Origin: Geminocystis herdmanii PCC 6308
GTDB taxonomy: Bacteria; Cyanobacteriota; Cyanobacteriia; Cyanobacteriales; Cyanobacteriaceae
Direction of reading: 5' to 3'
DNA: 64,000 bases
Assembly (NCBI RefSeq): GCF_000332235.1
Contig: NZ_CM001775.1
Location: forward strand, 1,370,382-1,434,381
Made by a program: the position numbers and the translations under genes. Below are positions 55,206-64,000 of this stretch, one piece after another; the stretch's first letter is position 1; each line of letters opens with the position of its first letter. The notes beneath the pieces are model-generated. The model was given only the letters and a program-made list of their open reading frames with translations, was not told where the DNA came from and ran no database searches.

Positions 55206-55718
55206 ATGAGTTTATATTATCAATGGGTGATGAAGCTCTCTCATGGCAAAAAAATTAATCAAGGTTTTACTTTAATAGAATTGTTAGTAGTCGTGATTAT
55301 TGTGGGAATATTAGCTGCTGCTGCCATACCTAATTTTATTAACCAAATCGGAAAAAGTAGAGAGAGTGAAACAAAAAGTTATTTAGGCTTAATTGCTAGA
55401 GCTCAACAGGGTTATCATTGGGAAAAAGGGACTTTTGCAACTCAGGTACAGTTATTGGGTACAGGAAGTCTAGGAGGTGTTACTGCTAAATATCATAATA
55501 TACCTGACCCCACGGATGTCAGTAATGCTAGAGTTAAACATCAAGCCTTTGCTCTTAATGGACAAAAAGATCAAGTCAGAAATTTTGCCGTTGGGGTTTA
55601 TTATGATGCGGGGCAATATACCATTTCTCTTTGTCAATCCATAGAAATAGATGGCACAGTAAATGTAGGAGACAGTTCTAGTGCTGATTGTGTGGGAACT
55701 GCTGTTAAATTAAAATAA
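55206..55718 (+). CDS. Type IV pilin-like protein, second copy
   Basis: The 170-residue prepilin has a leader ending in Gly20 (QG/FTLIELLVVVIIVGILAAAA), IPNFINQIGKSRESETKSYL after the helix, and a C-terminal part with GYHWEKGTFA, VRNFAVGVYYDAGQ and Cys155-Cys165 near the end. It shares the overall plan of the first pilin but is divergent in the tail, so it is probably a minor pilin or a variant major subunit. The start may be ATG 55206 or ATG 55230. The TPR protein follows after 17 bases. Confidence 0.9.
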   Translation: MSLYYQWVMKLSHGKKINQGFTLIELLVVVIIVGILAAAAIPNFINQIGKSRESETKSYLGLIARAQQGYHWEKGTFATQVQLLGTGSLGGVTAKYHNIPDPTDVSNARVKHQAFALNGQKDQVRNFAVGVYYDAGQYTISLCQSIEIDGTVNVGDSSSADCVGTAVKLK

Positions 55719-55735
55719 TGTAATAATTGATTGTG

Positions 55736-56518
55736 ATGTTTAAGTGGAAATTAGATACTATTTTACCTTTTGTAATATTAGTTTTCCTTGGGGGAGGAAT
55801 ATTTTTAATACAATATAAATATACACAACAATTTTTAGAAAATAAAAATAACCAAGTTGATTATGTTTTAGAAGAACAAAAGTTGAAAACAGCATTAGCT
55901 TTACAAAAAAAAATGCCAACTTTTGGTTTTGACAATATTTTGGCAGATTGGCAATATTTACAATTTATTCAATATTTTGGAGATGGTAATGCCCGAACAA
56001 AAACAGGATATTCTGCGGTAACAGATTATTTTGAAATAATTAGTGATTATGATCCTCGTTTTGTAAATGCTTATATGATTCTTTCTACGGCGAACTCTAT
56101 TTATGCGGCGCAACCTGAAAAAACAGTTTTTTTACTGAATAAAATTTTATCGAATCTTTCACCACATATTAATCCTAATGCTTTGTTTCTCTGGATTTAT
56201 AAAGGGGTAGATGAAATTTTATTTTTAGGTAATATGGCAGAAGCAAAAAAATCCTATGAAAAATCAGCTGAATGGGCTTTAGCAAGGGGAGATGAAGACG
56301 GAAAAATCATTGCTAATCGCAGTTTAGAAACAGCAAAATTTTTAGCTAACAATCCTGATAGTAAAAAAGCTCAGGTTAGTGCTTGGGTAACGGTGTTAAG
56401 TAGTGCTTTTGATGATGAAACTAGACAGAGGGCGATCAATACTATTCATAGTCTAGGAGGAAAGGTGATTATTTCTGATGATGGTAAGGTAGAGGTAAAG
56501 TTACCAGAAAAAGATTAG
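55736..56518 (+). CDS. Membrane-anchored TPR-like protein following the pilins
   Basis: The 260-residue protein (from ATG 55736; GTG 55733 possible) has one N-terminal membrane helix (LPFVILVFLGGGIFLIQY, about 9-26) and a helical domain with TPR-like repeats (DPRFVNAYMILSTANSIYAA, GNMAEAKKSYEKSAEWALARGDED). FGFDNILADWQYLQFIQYFG is a conserved opening known in cyanobacterial genes next to pilins. It probably lies on the outer face of the membrane and helps pilin maturation or assembly; this rests mainly on context. Confidence 0.7.
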   Translation: MFKWKLDTILPFVILVFLGGGIFLIQYKYTQQFLENKNNQVDYVLEEQKLKTALALQKKMPTFGFDNILADWQYLQFIQYFGDGNARTKTGYSAVTDYFEIISDYDPRFVNAYMILSTANSIYAAQPEKTVFLLNKILSNLSPHINPNALFLWIYKGVDEILFLGNMAEAKKSYEKSAEWALARGDEDGKIIANRSLETAKFLANNPDSKKAQVSAWVTVLSSAFDDETRQRAINTIHSLGGKVIISDDGKVEVKLPEKD

Positions 56519-56857
56519 AAATTATGCCTTCAGCCTCTCTTCTATAAGGGGAAAGGGTTAATTTGTTTTACCCTCACCCCAGCCCCTTCTCCCACAAGGC
56601 AGGGGAAATTTTATTTTTTATAATTGATCAAATAAGGTTTAAAATCTTGACTAGGACAAAGAGGAAAAAATATTTTTTGAAGAAGTTTAATTAATATATA
56701 GCAATGGTGAATGATTCGTGAATAATCTCGTTTTTTATTCCCACAATTTTGGGAGGTTAGAGGAGGGAAAATTTTACAACTCACATCGGGTTACTATCGT
56801 AAAAAAAATTAGCAAATAACAGACATAATTAGAATTATTAATCGGTTGAGGAAAAAA
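56519..56857. other. Intergenic region with CCCTCACCCCAGCCCC repeat
   Basis: 339 bases without a gene. CCCTCACCCCAGCCCCTT followed by AAGGCAGGGG (about 56570-56606) is a frequent cyanobacterial intergenic repeat and can form a hairpin. The rest is AT-rich; GAGG lies 7 bases before ATG 56858. Confidence 0.55.
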
Positions 56858-58900
56858 ATGAATCAGTGGCATCCATCAGTAGAAAAATATTGGGAAAACA
56901 AAAACTATGAAGAGGTAATTAAAATTTATGAGGACATCATCAATAATAATCCTACAGAAATTACTAATTATTTTTATTTAGGTTTAGCGTATTTGATGAA
57001 GGGAGAAATCGATACAGCTCAATCTATCTGGATGTCAGTATTATTAGAAGCAGATAATTTTCAAGATGAGTTAAAAAACCTTTTACAAGTTTTACATCAA
57101 CAGGGAAAAAAACAGTTAGCCACTGGTACATTAAAATCAGCTCTAATTATTTATCAAACGTTGGAGGAGTTATTAACTAACCGAGAAGAATTTACTTCCA
57201 ATGAAGCTATATCTTATCATGCTATTGGTTTTGTCTATAAAATGCACAAGCAACTCATTGAGGCAGAAAAATGTTTTCAATTAGCTATTGATATTGGTCA
57301 AATAAAAGAAGCCTATAATGATCTTGGGGGGATGTATTTTGATGGGGGAATTATGGAAAAAGCCATAGAGGTTTATCGCCGAGAAATAAATGATCACCCT
57401 GATTATACTTTTGGATATGTGAATCTTCTCGCGGCTTTACACAAGTCAGGAAACATAACGGAAGCTATTAATACTGCGAACTTGGCTCAAGAAAAATTCT
57501 CTGATGATTTACTTTGGAAGATTAGAAATTATTTAATCTTACCTTTAGTATATCAAAATGAAGAAGAAATAATGATCTTTCGTCAACGATTTATAGATGG
57601 TTTACAAAAAATTGTTGATGAGGTGGAAAATTTAGATTTAAAAAATCAAGAAGTACGAAAAAAAGCTCTATTAACTTTTAAAAATAATGTTAATTTTGAG
57701 TTAGCTTATCAAAAGTTTAATCATAAAGAATTACAGCAAAAATATGGTAATTTAATTTATAAAGTCGTTTCTGCTAATTATCCTGATTATGTACAACCAA
57801 AGGAAAAAAAACCTGTTAAATCAAGAAAAATTAAAGTGGGTTATGTTTCTCAGTGTATGTGTAAACACGTGGTGTCAAGATTGATGTTAGGTTGGTTGCG
57901 TCATCATGATCCTACACAATTTGAGATTTATTCTTACTATATTGGTTTTACCAGTGATGAGCTTACCCAAGAATATGAGCAGTATAGTGATTTTTTTTAT
58001 CATATTGATGGTTTTGAGACTGCATCAAAGAAAATTATGGCGGATGATTTAGATATAGTGGTTTTTCTGGAAATAGGAATGTCGCCATATATGGCGATGT
58101 TGGGTAGTTTGAGATTTGCCCCTGTTCAGTGTACTACTTGGGGACACCCTGAAACTTCTGGGTTACGGAATGTTGACTATTTCTTGTCTAGTGATTTAAT
58201 GGAACCTGAAAATGGACAAGAACATTATTCAGAAAATTTAGTGCGTCTGCCTAATATTGGTATTTCTTACCCGAAACCAGCTTTGATAGAAGTACCAAAA
58301 AATAGAGACTTTTTCCGCTTACCTGCCGATGCTTTGATTTATTTTTGTGGACAAAGTGTTTTTAAATATTTACCAGAAAATGATCACATCCTTGCTGCCA
58401 TCGCTCAAAGAGTACCGAATAGTAAATTTCTATTCCTCACTCGCCCGAATCCAAATATTGCGGAGCAATTTAAACAAAGATTAAGTAAGGCTTTTGCGGA
58501 TTTAGGATTAAATCTTGAAGAATATGGGATTTTTTTACCTCTTTTAACTAAAAATGACTATTTGAATCTTAATCTTCTTTCTGATGTGTTTTTAGATAGT
58601 TTTGGGTGGTCTGGTGGTAGTACAACATTGGAGGCTATAACTTACAACTTACCAGTGGTAACTTATCCGGGGGAATTTATGCGGGGCAGACATAGTTACG
58701 GTATTTTAAAAATGTTAGGAGTTACAGATACGATCGCATCTTCCCCACAGGAATATATTGATATTGCGGTAAGGTTAGGAAATGATCAACTATGGCGAGA
58801 GGAAATCAAAGAAAAAATCAAGGCTAATTACCATAATTTATATGATGATTTAGATTGTGTAAGGGGATTAGAAAAATTCTATCAAGATGTTTGTTTGTGA
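56858..58900 (+). CDS. GT41-family O-GlcNAc transferase-like protein (SPINDLY type), paralogue 1
   Basis: The 680-residue protein has N-terminal TPR units (about 15-220: NYFYLGLAYLMKGEIDTA, AYNDLGGMYFDGGIMEKAIE) and a GT41 catalytic region (about 325-670). IKVGYVSQCMCKHVVSR keeps the catalytic-site histidine (His337, OGT H498 position), FKYLPE keeps Lys503 (OGT K842 position), and DSFGWSGGSTTLEA and PVVTYPGEFMRGRHSYGIL are the donor-binding parts. It likely adds a sugar (GlcNAc or fucose) to Ser/Thr of proteins. It follows the pilin genes. The last about 70 residues are nearly identical to the paralogue at 59825-61870. Confidence 0.88.
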   Translation: MNQWHPSVEKYWENKNYEEVIKIYEDIINNNPTEITNYFYLGLAYLMKGEIDTAQSIWMSVLLEADNFQDELKNLLQVLHQQGKKQLATGTLKSALIIYQTLEELLTNREEFTSNEAISYHAIGFVYKMHKQLIEAEKCFQLAIDIGQIKEAYNDLGGMYFDGGIMEKAIEVYRREINDHPDYTFGYVNLLAALHKSGNITEAINTANLAQEKFSDDLLWKIRNYLILPLVYQNEEEIMIFRQRFIDGLQKIVDEVENLDLKNQEVRKKALLTFKNNVNFELAYQKFNHKELQQKYGNLIYKVVSANYPDYVQPKEKKPVKSRKIKVGYVSQCMCKHVVSRLMLGWLRHHDPTQFEIYSYYIGFTSDELTQEYEQYSDFFYHIDGFETASKKIMADDLDIVVFLEIGMSPYMAMLGSLRFAPVQCTTWGHPETSGLRNVDYFLSSDLMEPENGQEHYSENLVRLPNIGISYPKPALIEVPKNRDFFRLPADALIYFCGQSVFKYLPENDHILAAIAQRVPNSKFLFLTRPNPNIAEQFKQRLSKAFADLGLNLEEYGIFLPLLTKNDYLNLNLLSDVFLDSFGWSGGSTTLEAITYNLPVVTYPGEFMRGRHSYGILKMLGVTDTIASSPQEYIDIAVRLGNDQLWREEIKEKIKANYHNLYDDLDCVRGLEKFYQDVCL

Positions 58901-58909
58901 TTTTAGCTT

Positions 58910-59803
58910 CTAAATATTACCTAATTCTTCAAATATAGATAAGGAATCGAGATCATCAAAATACATTTCTTTTTCTTTGTCGGGTTGAGAAAATGATTTT
59001 CCTAAACAAGATTTTTTTTGACTTGGAGATGATTTATTTTTTAAAAAATTTAAGTCTTTGAACAGTACTGAAGTACAGTTTTTATATACTAAACATGGTG
59101 TCATGCCAAAAAAGTCTAAACGATAAAAACCCTCTGAGTCAAGATAGGTCAAAATTTCTGAATAACTACTTCTGTCAGTATCATCAAAAATGATAAAACC
59201 ATCTTCTTTTAAGTGAGAATATGCTTCTTTGGCACATTCTTCTCTATTATCTCCGTCAATAATAATTACATCAAAATATTTGTCGGGGAATTCGTTAATT
59301 GTTTTAATATATACATCAGGTTCTTCAATTAATTTTAAAATTATTTTAGGGTCTTTTATTAATGTCGATCGTAAATAATTAAACCAATCTTTATTACTTT
59401 CAATGGAGATTAATTGATTAATTTTTTTTGCCCACCATAAAGTAGATTGACCGCTACCATATTCAAATACTACAAAATCTGATTTTATTTTATCTTCAAT
59501 AAACTCAATGGCAGGATATGTGTACCAAGGAATCGATTCTGTTTCATTATTAACAGGCTTTCCTAATTGTAGAGATTTTAACCATCCAGAGGCTTCTAAT
59601 ATATTTGTTTTAGGAGGTAAATAACTGGCTATTTTTTCCCAATCTAAAGATAAGATTAAACTATGAGCTAAAGTAACTCCTAAACCTGATTGTAGTAATG
59701 TGGGTTTTTCTTCGATCGCTTCTTCAAATAATTGAGCGGCTTGAGAATATTTTTTTAGTCTATAGCATTCATAAGCTAAATTCAGTTTATCTGTTTGATT
59801 CAT
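58910..59803 (-). CDS. SAM-dependent methyltransferase with TPR-like N-terminus
   Basis: The 297-residue protein begins with a short helical repeat (NLAYECYRLKKYSQAAQLFEEAIEE) and then a class I methyltransferase fold (about 105-240) with motif I FVVFEYGSGQSTLWWA, an acidic motif II ISIESNKD and IIIDGDNREECAKEA. The C-terminal 50 residues are polar (SSPSQKKSCLGKSFSQPDKE). It is flanked by the two GT41 genes on the opposite strand; its start is 21 bases from the second one's start, so they share a divergent promoter. It may methylate the sugar or protein handled by the transferases (inference). Confidence 0.72.
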   Translation of the reverse strand: MNQTDKLNLAYECYRLKKYSQAAQLFEEAIEEKPTLLQSGLGVTLAHSLILSLDWEKIASYLPPKTNILEASGWLKSLQLGKPVNNETESIPWYTYPAIEFIEDKIKSDFVVFEYGSGQSTLWWAKKINQLISIESNKDWFNYLRSTLIKDPKIILKLIEEPDVYIKTINEFPDKYFDVIIIDGDNREECAKEAYSHLKEDGFIIFDDTDRSSYSEILTYLDSEGFYRLDFFGMTPCLVYKNCTSVLFKDLNFLKNKSSPSQKKSCLGKSFSQPDKEKEMYFDDLDSLSIFEELGNI

Positions 59804-59824
59804 TATTTTTTATCTCTTAATACT

Positions 59825-61870
59825 ATGGCTGACAAAATTAATATTTTAAAAAAAGATTTTATTAATTCTATTCTTAAAGAAGAATTTGATCAAGTAATTA
59901 ATATTTTTGAACAAACAATTAATGATGATTCTACCAATGTTTATTCTTATTATTATTTAGGAATAGCTTATTTATTAAATGGCGATCGTGATCTAGCAGA
60001 AGCTACTTGGATGGCTGTTTTTTTAGAAAGTAATGACGTAGAAGAAAATAGTAGAATATTAATTAATATTTTCAAGGAAATAGGACTATTATTAATTGAG
60101 AATCAAAAATTTTATTTAGCTACATTAATTTATGAACAAATACTTATTTTAGATGAGAATAATTTAGAAAGTTCTTTAATAATAGTTGATCTTTATTTAC
60201 ATTTAGGAAAAGAAAATTTAGCGGAAGATACTTTAATAAAAGTAATTGATAATGAGTTCGTTAATACTTTAATTTATTTAAAATATAGCCAACTTTTACT
60301 CAAGCAATATCGTTATTCAGAGGTTATTAATCTTTTAACAACTGCTCTCAATAAATTTCCTAATGAGCAAAGTTTATATTTTAACTTGATGTTGGGTTTT
60401 AGAGGATATGGACAAGCAAAAGAAGCTATAATTATTGCGGAAGAAGGACTAAAATTAAACCCTAATAATCTGATTTTTCAAATAGAAAATGCTCGAATTT
60501 TTCCTATATTATATGACAATGAAGAAGAAATAGAATTTTATTATCAAAGATTTGATCAATGTTTAGATCACATAATTAATAATTTATCTTTAAAAACAGA
60601 AGCAGAAAAACAAGAAGCTCTAAATGCTATTAGTTTATCCACTAATTTTTATTTACAATATCAAGGAAAATCTACTCTAACTTTACAAGTTAAATATGGT
60701 CAATTAGTCAATAATATTATTAATGCTAATTATCCCCATTTAAACTATTTATCTGGAAAATCTCAGGGTAAAAACTTAAAGATAAATAAAAAAATAAAAG
60801 TAGGATATATCTCAAGCAAAATGTTTGATAATGTTATCGGTGAATTATTTTATAATTGGATTAAATATCATAATCAAGAATTGTTTGAAGTTAATTGCTA
60901 TTATATTGGTCATAAAGTTGATCAAATAACAAAAATATATCAAGAAAATAGTGATAAATTTTCACACATTCAAAGTAATTTTGAATTAGTATGTAAAACT
61001 ATTATTGAAGATCAATTAGACATCTTAATTTTTCTCGATTTAGGAATGTCTCCAGAGTTAACTAAAATTGCAGGATTAAGATTAGCACCTATTCAATGCA
61101 AGGGATGGGGGCCACCTGTAACATCAGGCTCTCCTATGATTGACTATTTTTTAACCAGTGATTTAATGGAAAATCCTCAAGGGGAGAAACATTACAATGA
61201 GAAATTAATCAGATTACCAAATTTAGCATTTTCTTATCCTCGCCCAAAACTTCCTAATATAATTAAATCCAGAAAAATGTTTAATTTACCAGAAGATGCA
61301 GTGATTTATTGGAGTTGTCAATCTTTGTTTAAGTATTTGCCCCAATATGATTATATCTTTCCTCGTATCGCATCTCAAGTCACCAATAGTAAGTTTATTT
61401 TTATTGAATTTCCTTTAAGTCAATTTGTTAATAATCAGTTTCTAAAAAGGTTAAAAAAAGCATTTGAAAAATACAATCTTAACATTGAAGATTATTGCAT
61501 TTTTATGCAGGGATTATGTCAAGAAGACTTTTTAAATCTAATATTAATTTCAAATGTAGGATTAGATACTTTTGGATGGTCTGGAGGTAAAACAACACTA
61601 GAAGCGATCGCCTGTAACTTACCATTAGTAACTTATCCAAGTGAATTGATGCGAGGCAGACATAGTTATGGTATTTTACAAATGTTAGGAGTTACAGATA
61701 CGATCGCTTCTTCACCACAGGAATATATTGATATAGCGGTAAGACTAGGAAATGATCAATTATGGCGGGAGGAAATCAAAGAAAAAATCAAGGTAAATCA
61801 CCATAATTTATATGATGATTTAGAGTGTGTAAAGGGATTAGAAAAATTCTATCAAGATGTTTGCTCGTAA
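59825..61870 (+). CDS. GT41-family transferase-like protein, paralogue 2 (His lost)
   Basis: The 681-residue protein has the same plan as paralogue 1: TPR units (about 20-230: SYYYLGIAYLLNGDRDLAEA) and GT41 region. Lys503 (FKYLPQ) and DTFGWSGGKTTLEA are kept, but at the histidine position it has Asn336 (KMFDNVIGEL), so catalysis may be altered. Overall identity to paralogue 1 is moderate except for the last about 70 residues (from RGRHSYGIL), which differ at only about seven places. It is convergent with the downstream methyltransferase gene. The start ATG 59825 is used; the TTG at 59795 would overlap the divergent gene. Confidence 0.85.
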   Translation: MADKINILKKDFINSILKEEFDQVINIFEQTINDDSTNVYSYYYLGIAYLLNGDRDLAEATWMAVFLESNDVEENSRILINIFKEIGLLLIENQKFYLATLIYEQILILDENNLESSLIIVDLYLHLGKENLAEDTLIKVIDNEFVNTLIYLKYSQLLLKQYRYSEVINLLTTALNKFPNEQSLYFNLMLGFRGYGQAKEAIIIAEEGLKLNPNNLIFQIENARIFPILYDNEEEIEFYYQRFDQCLDHIINNLSLKTEAEKQEALNAISLSTNFYLQYQGKSTLTLQVKYGQLVNNIINANYPHLNYLSGKSQGKNLKINKKIKVGYISSKMFDNVIGELFYNWIKYHNQELFEVNCYYIGHKVDQITKIYQENSDKFSHIQSNFELVCKTIIEDQLDILIFLDLGMSPELTKIAGLRLAPIQCKGWGPPVTSGSPMIDYFLTSDLMENPQGEKHYNEKLIRLPNLAFSYPRPKLPNIIKSRKMFNLPEDAVIYWSCQSLFKYLPQYDYIFPRIASQVTNSKFIFIEFPLSQFVNNQFLKRLKKAFEKYNLNIEDYCIFMQGLCQEDFLNLILISNVGLDTFGWSGGKTTLEAIACNLPLVTYPSELMRGRHSYGILQMLGVTDTIASSPQEYIDIAVRLGNDQLWREEIKEKIKVNHHNLYDDLECVKGLEKFYQDVCS

Positions 61871-61896
61871 TTTTTTTATTTGGTGGTAGATGTTGA

Positions 61897-63231
61897 TTAT
61901 TTTTCCACTAATAAATATAAAAAAGTTTCTAACTTAATAATTAAATCCTTGATTTCTTGAGTAGTTTCTATGACAGTTTTTTCTTCTGAAGTAACTAAAT
62001 TTATGGGTTGAATTTTTAGCGCATAGGAGACTAATTCTTCTAAAGTTAAGGATTTCTCCCATAAAGGTAATAATACTGCGGCTTGGTTACTAGAAAGATA
62101 AATGGGGGTTAAAGTAGGTACGGTAATGTATTTACTTATTTCCCATGGATTTTGTTGTTTAATGGTGTTTAAGAAATCCTCTTTAATTTGGGGAGATTTT
62201 AATTGAGGATGAAGATATATTTTTGCTGTTTGCCAATCAGTTTCAGTCCATGTTGATAAAGATTGCATGGGAGAAATACTATTTTCTTGAACACACCAAA
62301 AATCAATTAAACGATGACAAGGATTAAGTAATTCAAAAAAATGTAATCTTTGTTCTTCGGAAGCATTTTCTAAGGCAAATTCCCACACCGTTGGAATATT
62401 ATTTCTATCTTTAAATAAGTCTCTCACTTCCCATTGTCTCCAATTAGTCATACTTAAAAAACTTAATTGAGCTAATCTTAGCATTTCAAATACTTGAGGA
62501 ATAGTATAGCCTTTATCATTTTGAAGTAAATGATTCATAAGAATAGATTGTTTCGTTTTTTCGGATGTTAAATCTAAGTCTTGATTATTAAAAATGCCCC
62601 CAACATTTCTCTTTAAAATAGTACCAGGGTTTAAACTTTTCATTGTGTCCGCTACTACTTCAATTTCAAAATCTTCAGGGTTATCTTCGACTAAACCCAA
62701 ACTACGGAATAATTCTTGAGAAAGGTAGAAATAAAATCTTTGATAGTAACTATGAAAATTTGCGTTCATAATTCCTTCAGGCTTCAACACAGATTTTAAT
62801 GTTTTGAGAATCTCAAGAGGGTTATCGCAAATATAAATAACATCACTACAGTTCATATAATCATATTGATAATTTAATTGACCAATATTTTCTATGGATA
62901 TTTGATGATATTCTACATTGTTAAAATTATGATAATCGAGTCTTTTTTTGGCAAAATCTAAGGAGTTTTGAGAGAGATCGATCGCAATAATTTTGGCGTT
63001 GGGATTAGCAAATGCCAAGGTTAAAGTCGTCCATCCGCTACCACAACCGACATCTAAAATAACTTTATCAGTAGTGTCTATTACTTTTTGGCGATAAAGA
63101 TAATAAGAAGTTGTTAAATTATTGAGAAAAAGAGCATTATATTCATTTTCGGGAGATTTCTCAATGGGTATATGAGGATAGGGAGAAGTATCGTATTGTT
63201 GTTCCAGTAAATTGTTTGATGGTTGGTTCAT
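61897..63231 (-). CDS. SAM-dependent methyltransferase with C-terminal extension
   Basis: The 444-residue protein has a class I methyltransferase domain (about 40-215) with motif I VILDVGCGSGWTTL (about 57), IIAIDLSQNSLDFAK and SDVIYICDNP, then a helical C-terminal part of about 230 residues with FWCVQENSISPMQSLSTWTE and the end QPINLVTSEEK. The layout resembles protein/peptide methyltransferases that act with a substrate-binding domain. It ends 26 bases from the convergent GT41 gene and starts 9 bases after the stop of the FkbM gene, with which it is probably co-transcribed. Confidence 0.8.
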   Translation of the reverse strand: MNQPSNNLLEQQYDTSPYPHIPIEKSPENEYNALFLNNLTTSYYLYRQKVIDTTDKVILDVGCGSGWTTLTLAFANPNAKIIAIDLSQNSLDFAKKRLDYHNFNNVEYHQISIENIGQLNYQYDYMNCSDVIYICDNPLEILKTLKSVLKPEGIMNANFHSYYQRFYFYLSQELFRSLGLVEDNPEDFEIEVVADTMKSLNPGTILKRNVGGIFNNQDLDLTSEKTKQSILMNHLLQNDKGYTIPQVFEMLRLAQLSFLSMTNWRQWEVRDLFKDRNNIPTVWEFALENASEEQRLHFFELLNPCHRLIDFWCVQENSISPMQSLSTWTETDWQTAKIYLHPQLKSPQIKEDFLNTIKQQNPWEISKYITVPTLTPIYLSSNQAAVLLPLWEKSLTLEELVSYALKIQPINLVTSEEKTVIETTQEIKDLIIKLETFLYLLVEK

Positions 63232-63240
63232 ATTTTTGGT

Positions 63241-64000
63241 TTAGTTATTAAAAATTTCAAGATAAAATTCCACAAAATCAAATTCTTCTTTTTCATTAAT
63301 ATATTTTAAGGCTAACATTGCTAAATCAAAAGAACCATATAAATCGTGCATAATAATGGCTATTTTTATCAATTCTTCTGATGATAATTGAGCAAAATCA
63401 GTAAAATTTCGGACATAAACCGCATCAGTCCACATAACTTGGTTCATACCTTCATATATATTATTATTAATAAGTAAAGGTTTAAAAACTCTTTTATTAA
63501 GGGGAGAGAAAGTATGGAATGTAAAACCTAGTTTTCTTAAAACAATATCAATTTCGGCAAATAAAGGCTGATTTTCATAAGAACCAATAAAGTCAACTTC
63601 AGTATGAATAACTAAACTATTCCCAACAATATTCATGCCATTTTGAATAATATCTAATTCCGCACCCTGAACATCTAACTTAATGTAATCAATAGTATCT
63701 ATTTCTTTAAGATCATCTAATCGATGGGTTTGGATAGTCTGTGTGTCAATTATTTTTGCCCACTGAGAAAAACCATGAAAATGATCTAAAACCTTATAAT
63801 CAGGTTTTAGTAAAGAAGTCATCCCCGGTGCATGACAAATATGAAGAGTTGCTTCTTTTCCATCTCCTAAAGCATAGGGTAAGTATATTTCTTTCTCCTT
63901 TGCTTGGGAAGTTAATTTTTCGTATTCTTTAGGACTAGGCTCAAACCCATAAATAATAGCTTTATCGATTTGTTTGATATTATGATAAGGTGGATCACCG
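63241..64000 (-). CDS. FkbM family methyltransferase, N-terminus beyond window
   Basis: The open frame continues to the right edge without a start, so about 252 residues are visible. It shows YGFEPSPKEYEKL (SAM motif region), YLPYALGDGKEATLHICHAPGMTSLL, IDYIKLDVQGAELDIIQNG and VIHTEVDFIGSYENQPLFAEIDIVL, the FkbM family pattern. These enzymes O-methylate sugars or small molecules and are common in polysaccharide and glycan loci. The codon ATG 63822 lies inside the conserved part and is not the real start. It heads the minus-strand pair with the methyltransferase at 61897. Confidence 0.88.
   Translation of the reverse strand, partial: GDPPYHNIKQIDKAIIYGFEPSPKEYEKLTSQAKEKEIYLPYALGDGKEATLHICHAPGMTSLLKPDYKVLDHFHGFSQWAKIIDTQTIQTHRLDDLKEIDTIDYIKLDVQGAELDIIQNGMNIVGNSLVIHTEVDFIGSYENQPLFAEIDIVLRKLGFTFHTFSPLNKRVFKPLLINNNIYEGMNQVMWTDAVYVRNFTDFAQLSSEELIKIAIIMHDLYGSFDLAMLALKYINEKEEFDFVEFYLEIFNN

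Noticed and set aside
63741-63932. Plus-strand small ORF near the right edge
   Set aside because: It is antisense to the conserved FkbM methyltransferase frame that continues to the window end.

Overview
The window is chromosomal DNA of an AT-rich cyanobacterium. The evidence is a photosystem II D1 gene (psbA), ndhN of the cyanobacterial NDH-1 complex, the clock-output kinase gene sasA, Ccs1-type cytochrome c biogenesis, a Slr1339-type salt-stress protein, a DUF2808 protein, ComFB, and many HIP1 octamers (GCGATCGC). The very low GC content and small intergenic repeats fit a unicellular lineage of the Geminocystis/Cyanobacterium type; the genus is my inference.

Layout. 1-2973: a tight minus-strand run of secreted or membrane proteins headed by a formylglycine-generating-enzyme-like protein, with an AraC regulator divergent from it (3188-4198). 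4420-7087: ndhN, the salt-stress protein and menE. 7179-15010: ABC ATPase, CheY-like protein, ObgE, SasA, a GT39 glycosyltransferase, an LptF/G permease and SixA. 15440-18444: a chemoreceptor and a double-CheW protein. 18626-24704: ferredoxin, Ccs1, rhodanese, an ArsR/MFS divergent pair, a DAO-family oxidoreductase and CbiQ. 25027-26503: a lone TnpB element. 26545-31663: rlmN, GAF, TonB-like, PilZ, tRNA-Arg(CCT). 31705-42477: a five-PAS hybrid kinase, SppA, an HlyD adaptor, a WecA/MraY-type transferase, a degenerate REC-GGDEF protein and an Ap4A phosphorylase. 42738-50896: a PD-(D/E)XK coiled-coil protein, pyruvate kinase, ComFB, ProS, a TacA/TacT-like toxin-antitoxin pair and an MFS porter. 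51100-53472: psbA and bioB. 53613-64000: a retropepsin-like protein, then two type IV pilins with a TPR membrane protein, two GT41 (SPINDLY/OGT-like) glycosyltransferases and three SAM methyltransferases, the last cut by the window end.

Main points. The psbA gene carries all three residues diagnostic of the microaerobic D1' isoform (G80A, F158L, T286A in standard numbering), plus Ser at the Pro162 position next to Tyr-Z. The GNAT toxin gene at 48749-49455 is split by a 194-bp MITE-like element flanked by a 6-bp direct repeat (GATTGT); removing the insertion restores the frame, and a second copy lies at 27642-27837. Small repeats are unusually active here: period-7 tandem arrays at six places, a palindromic family, and a HIP1-related repeat that has expanded in frame inside a protein. 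Several of them lie on or directly next to the stop codons of neighbouring genes. The pilin/GT41/methyltransferase block is the best candidate for a coherent but poorly described system, possibly modification of pili or another surface protein. No CRISPR array, rRNA operon or prophage was seen.
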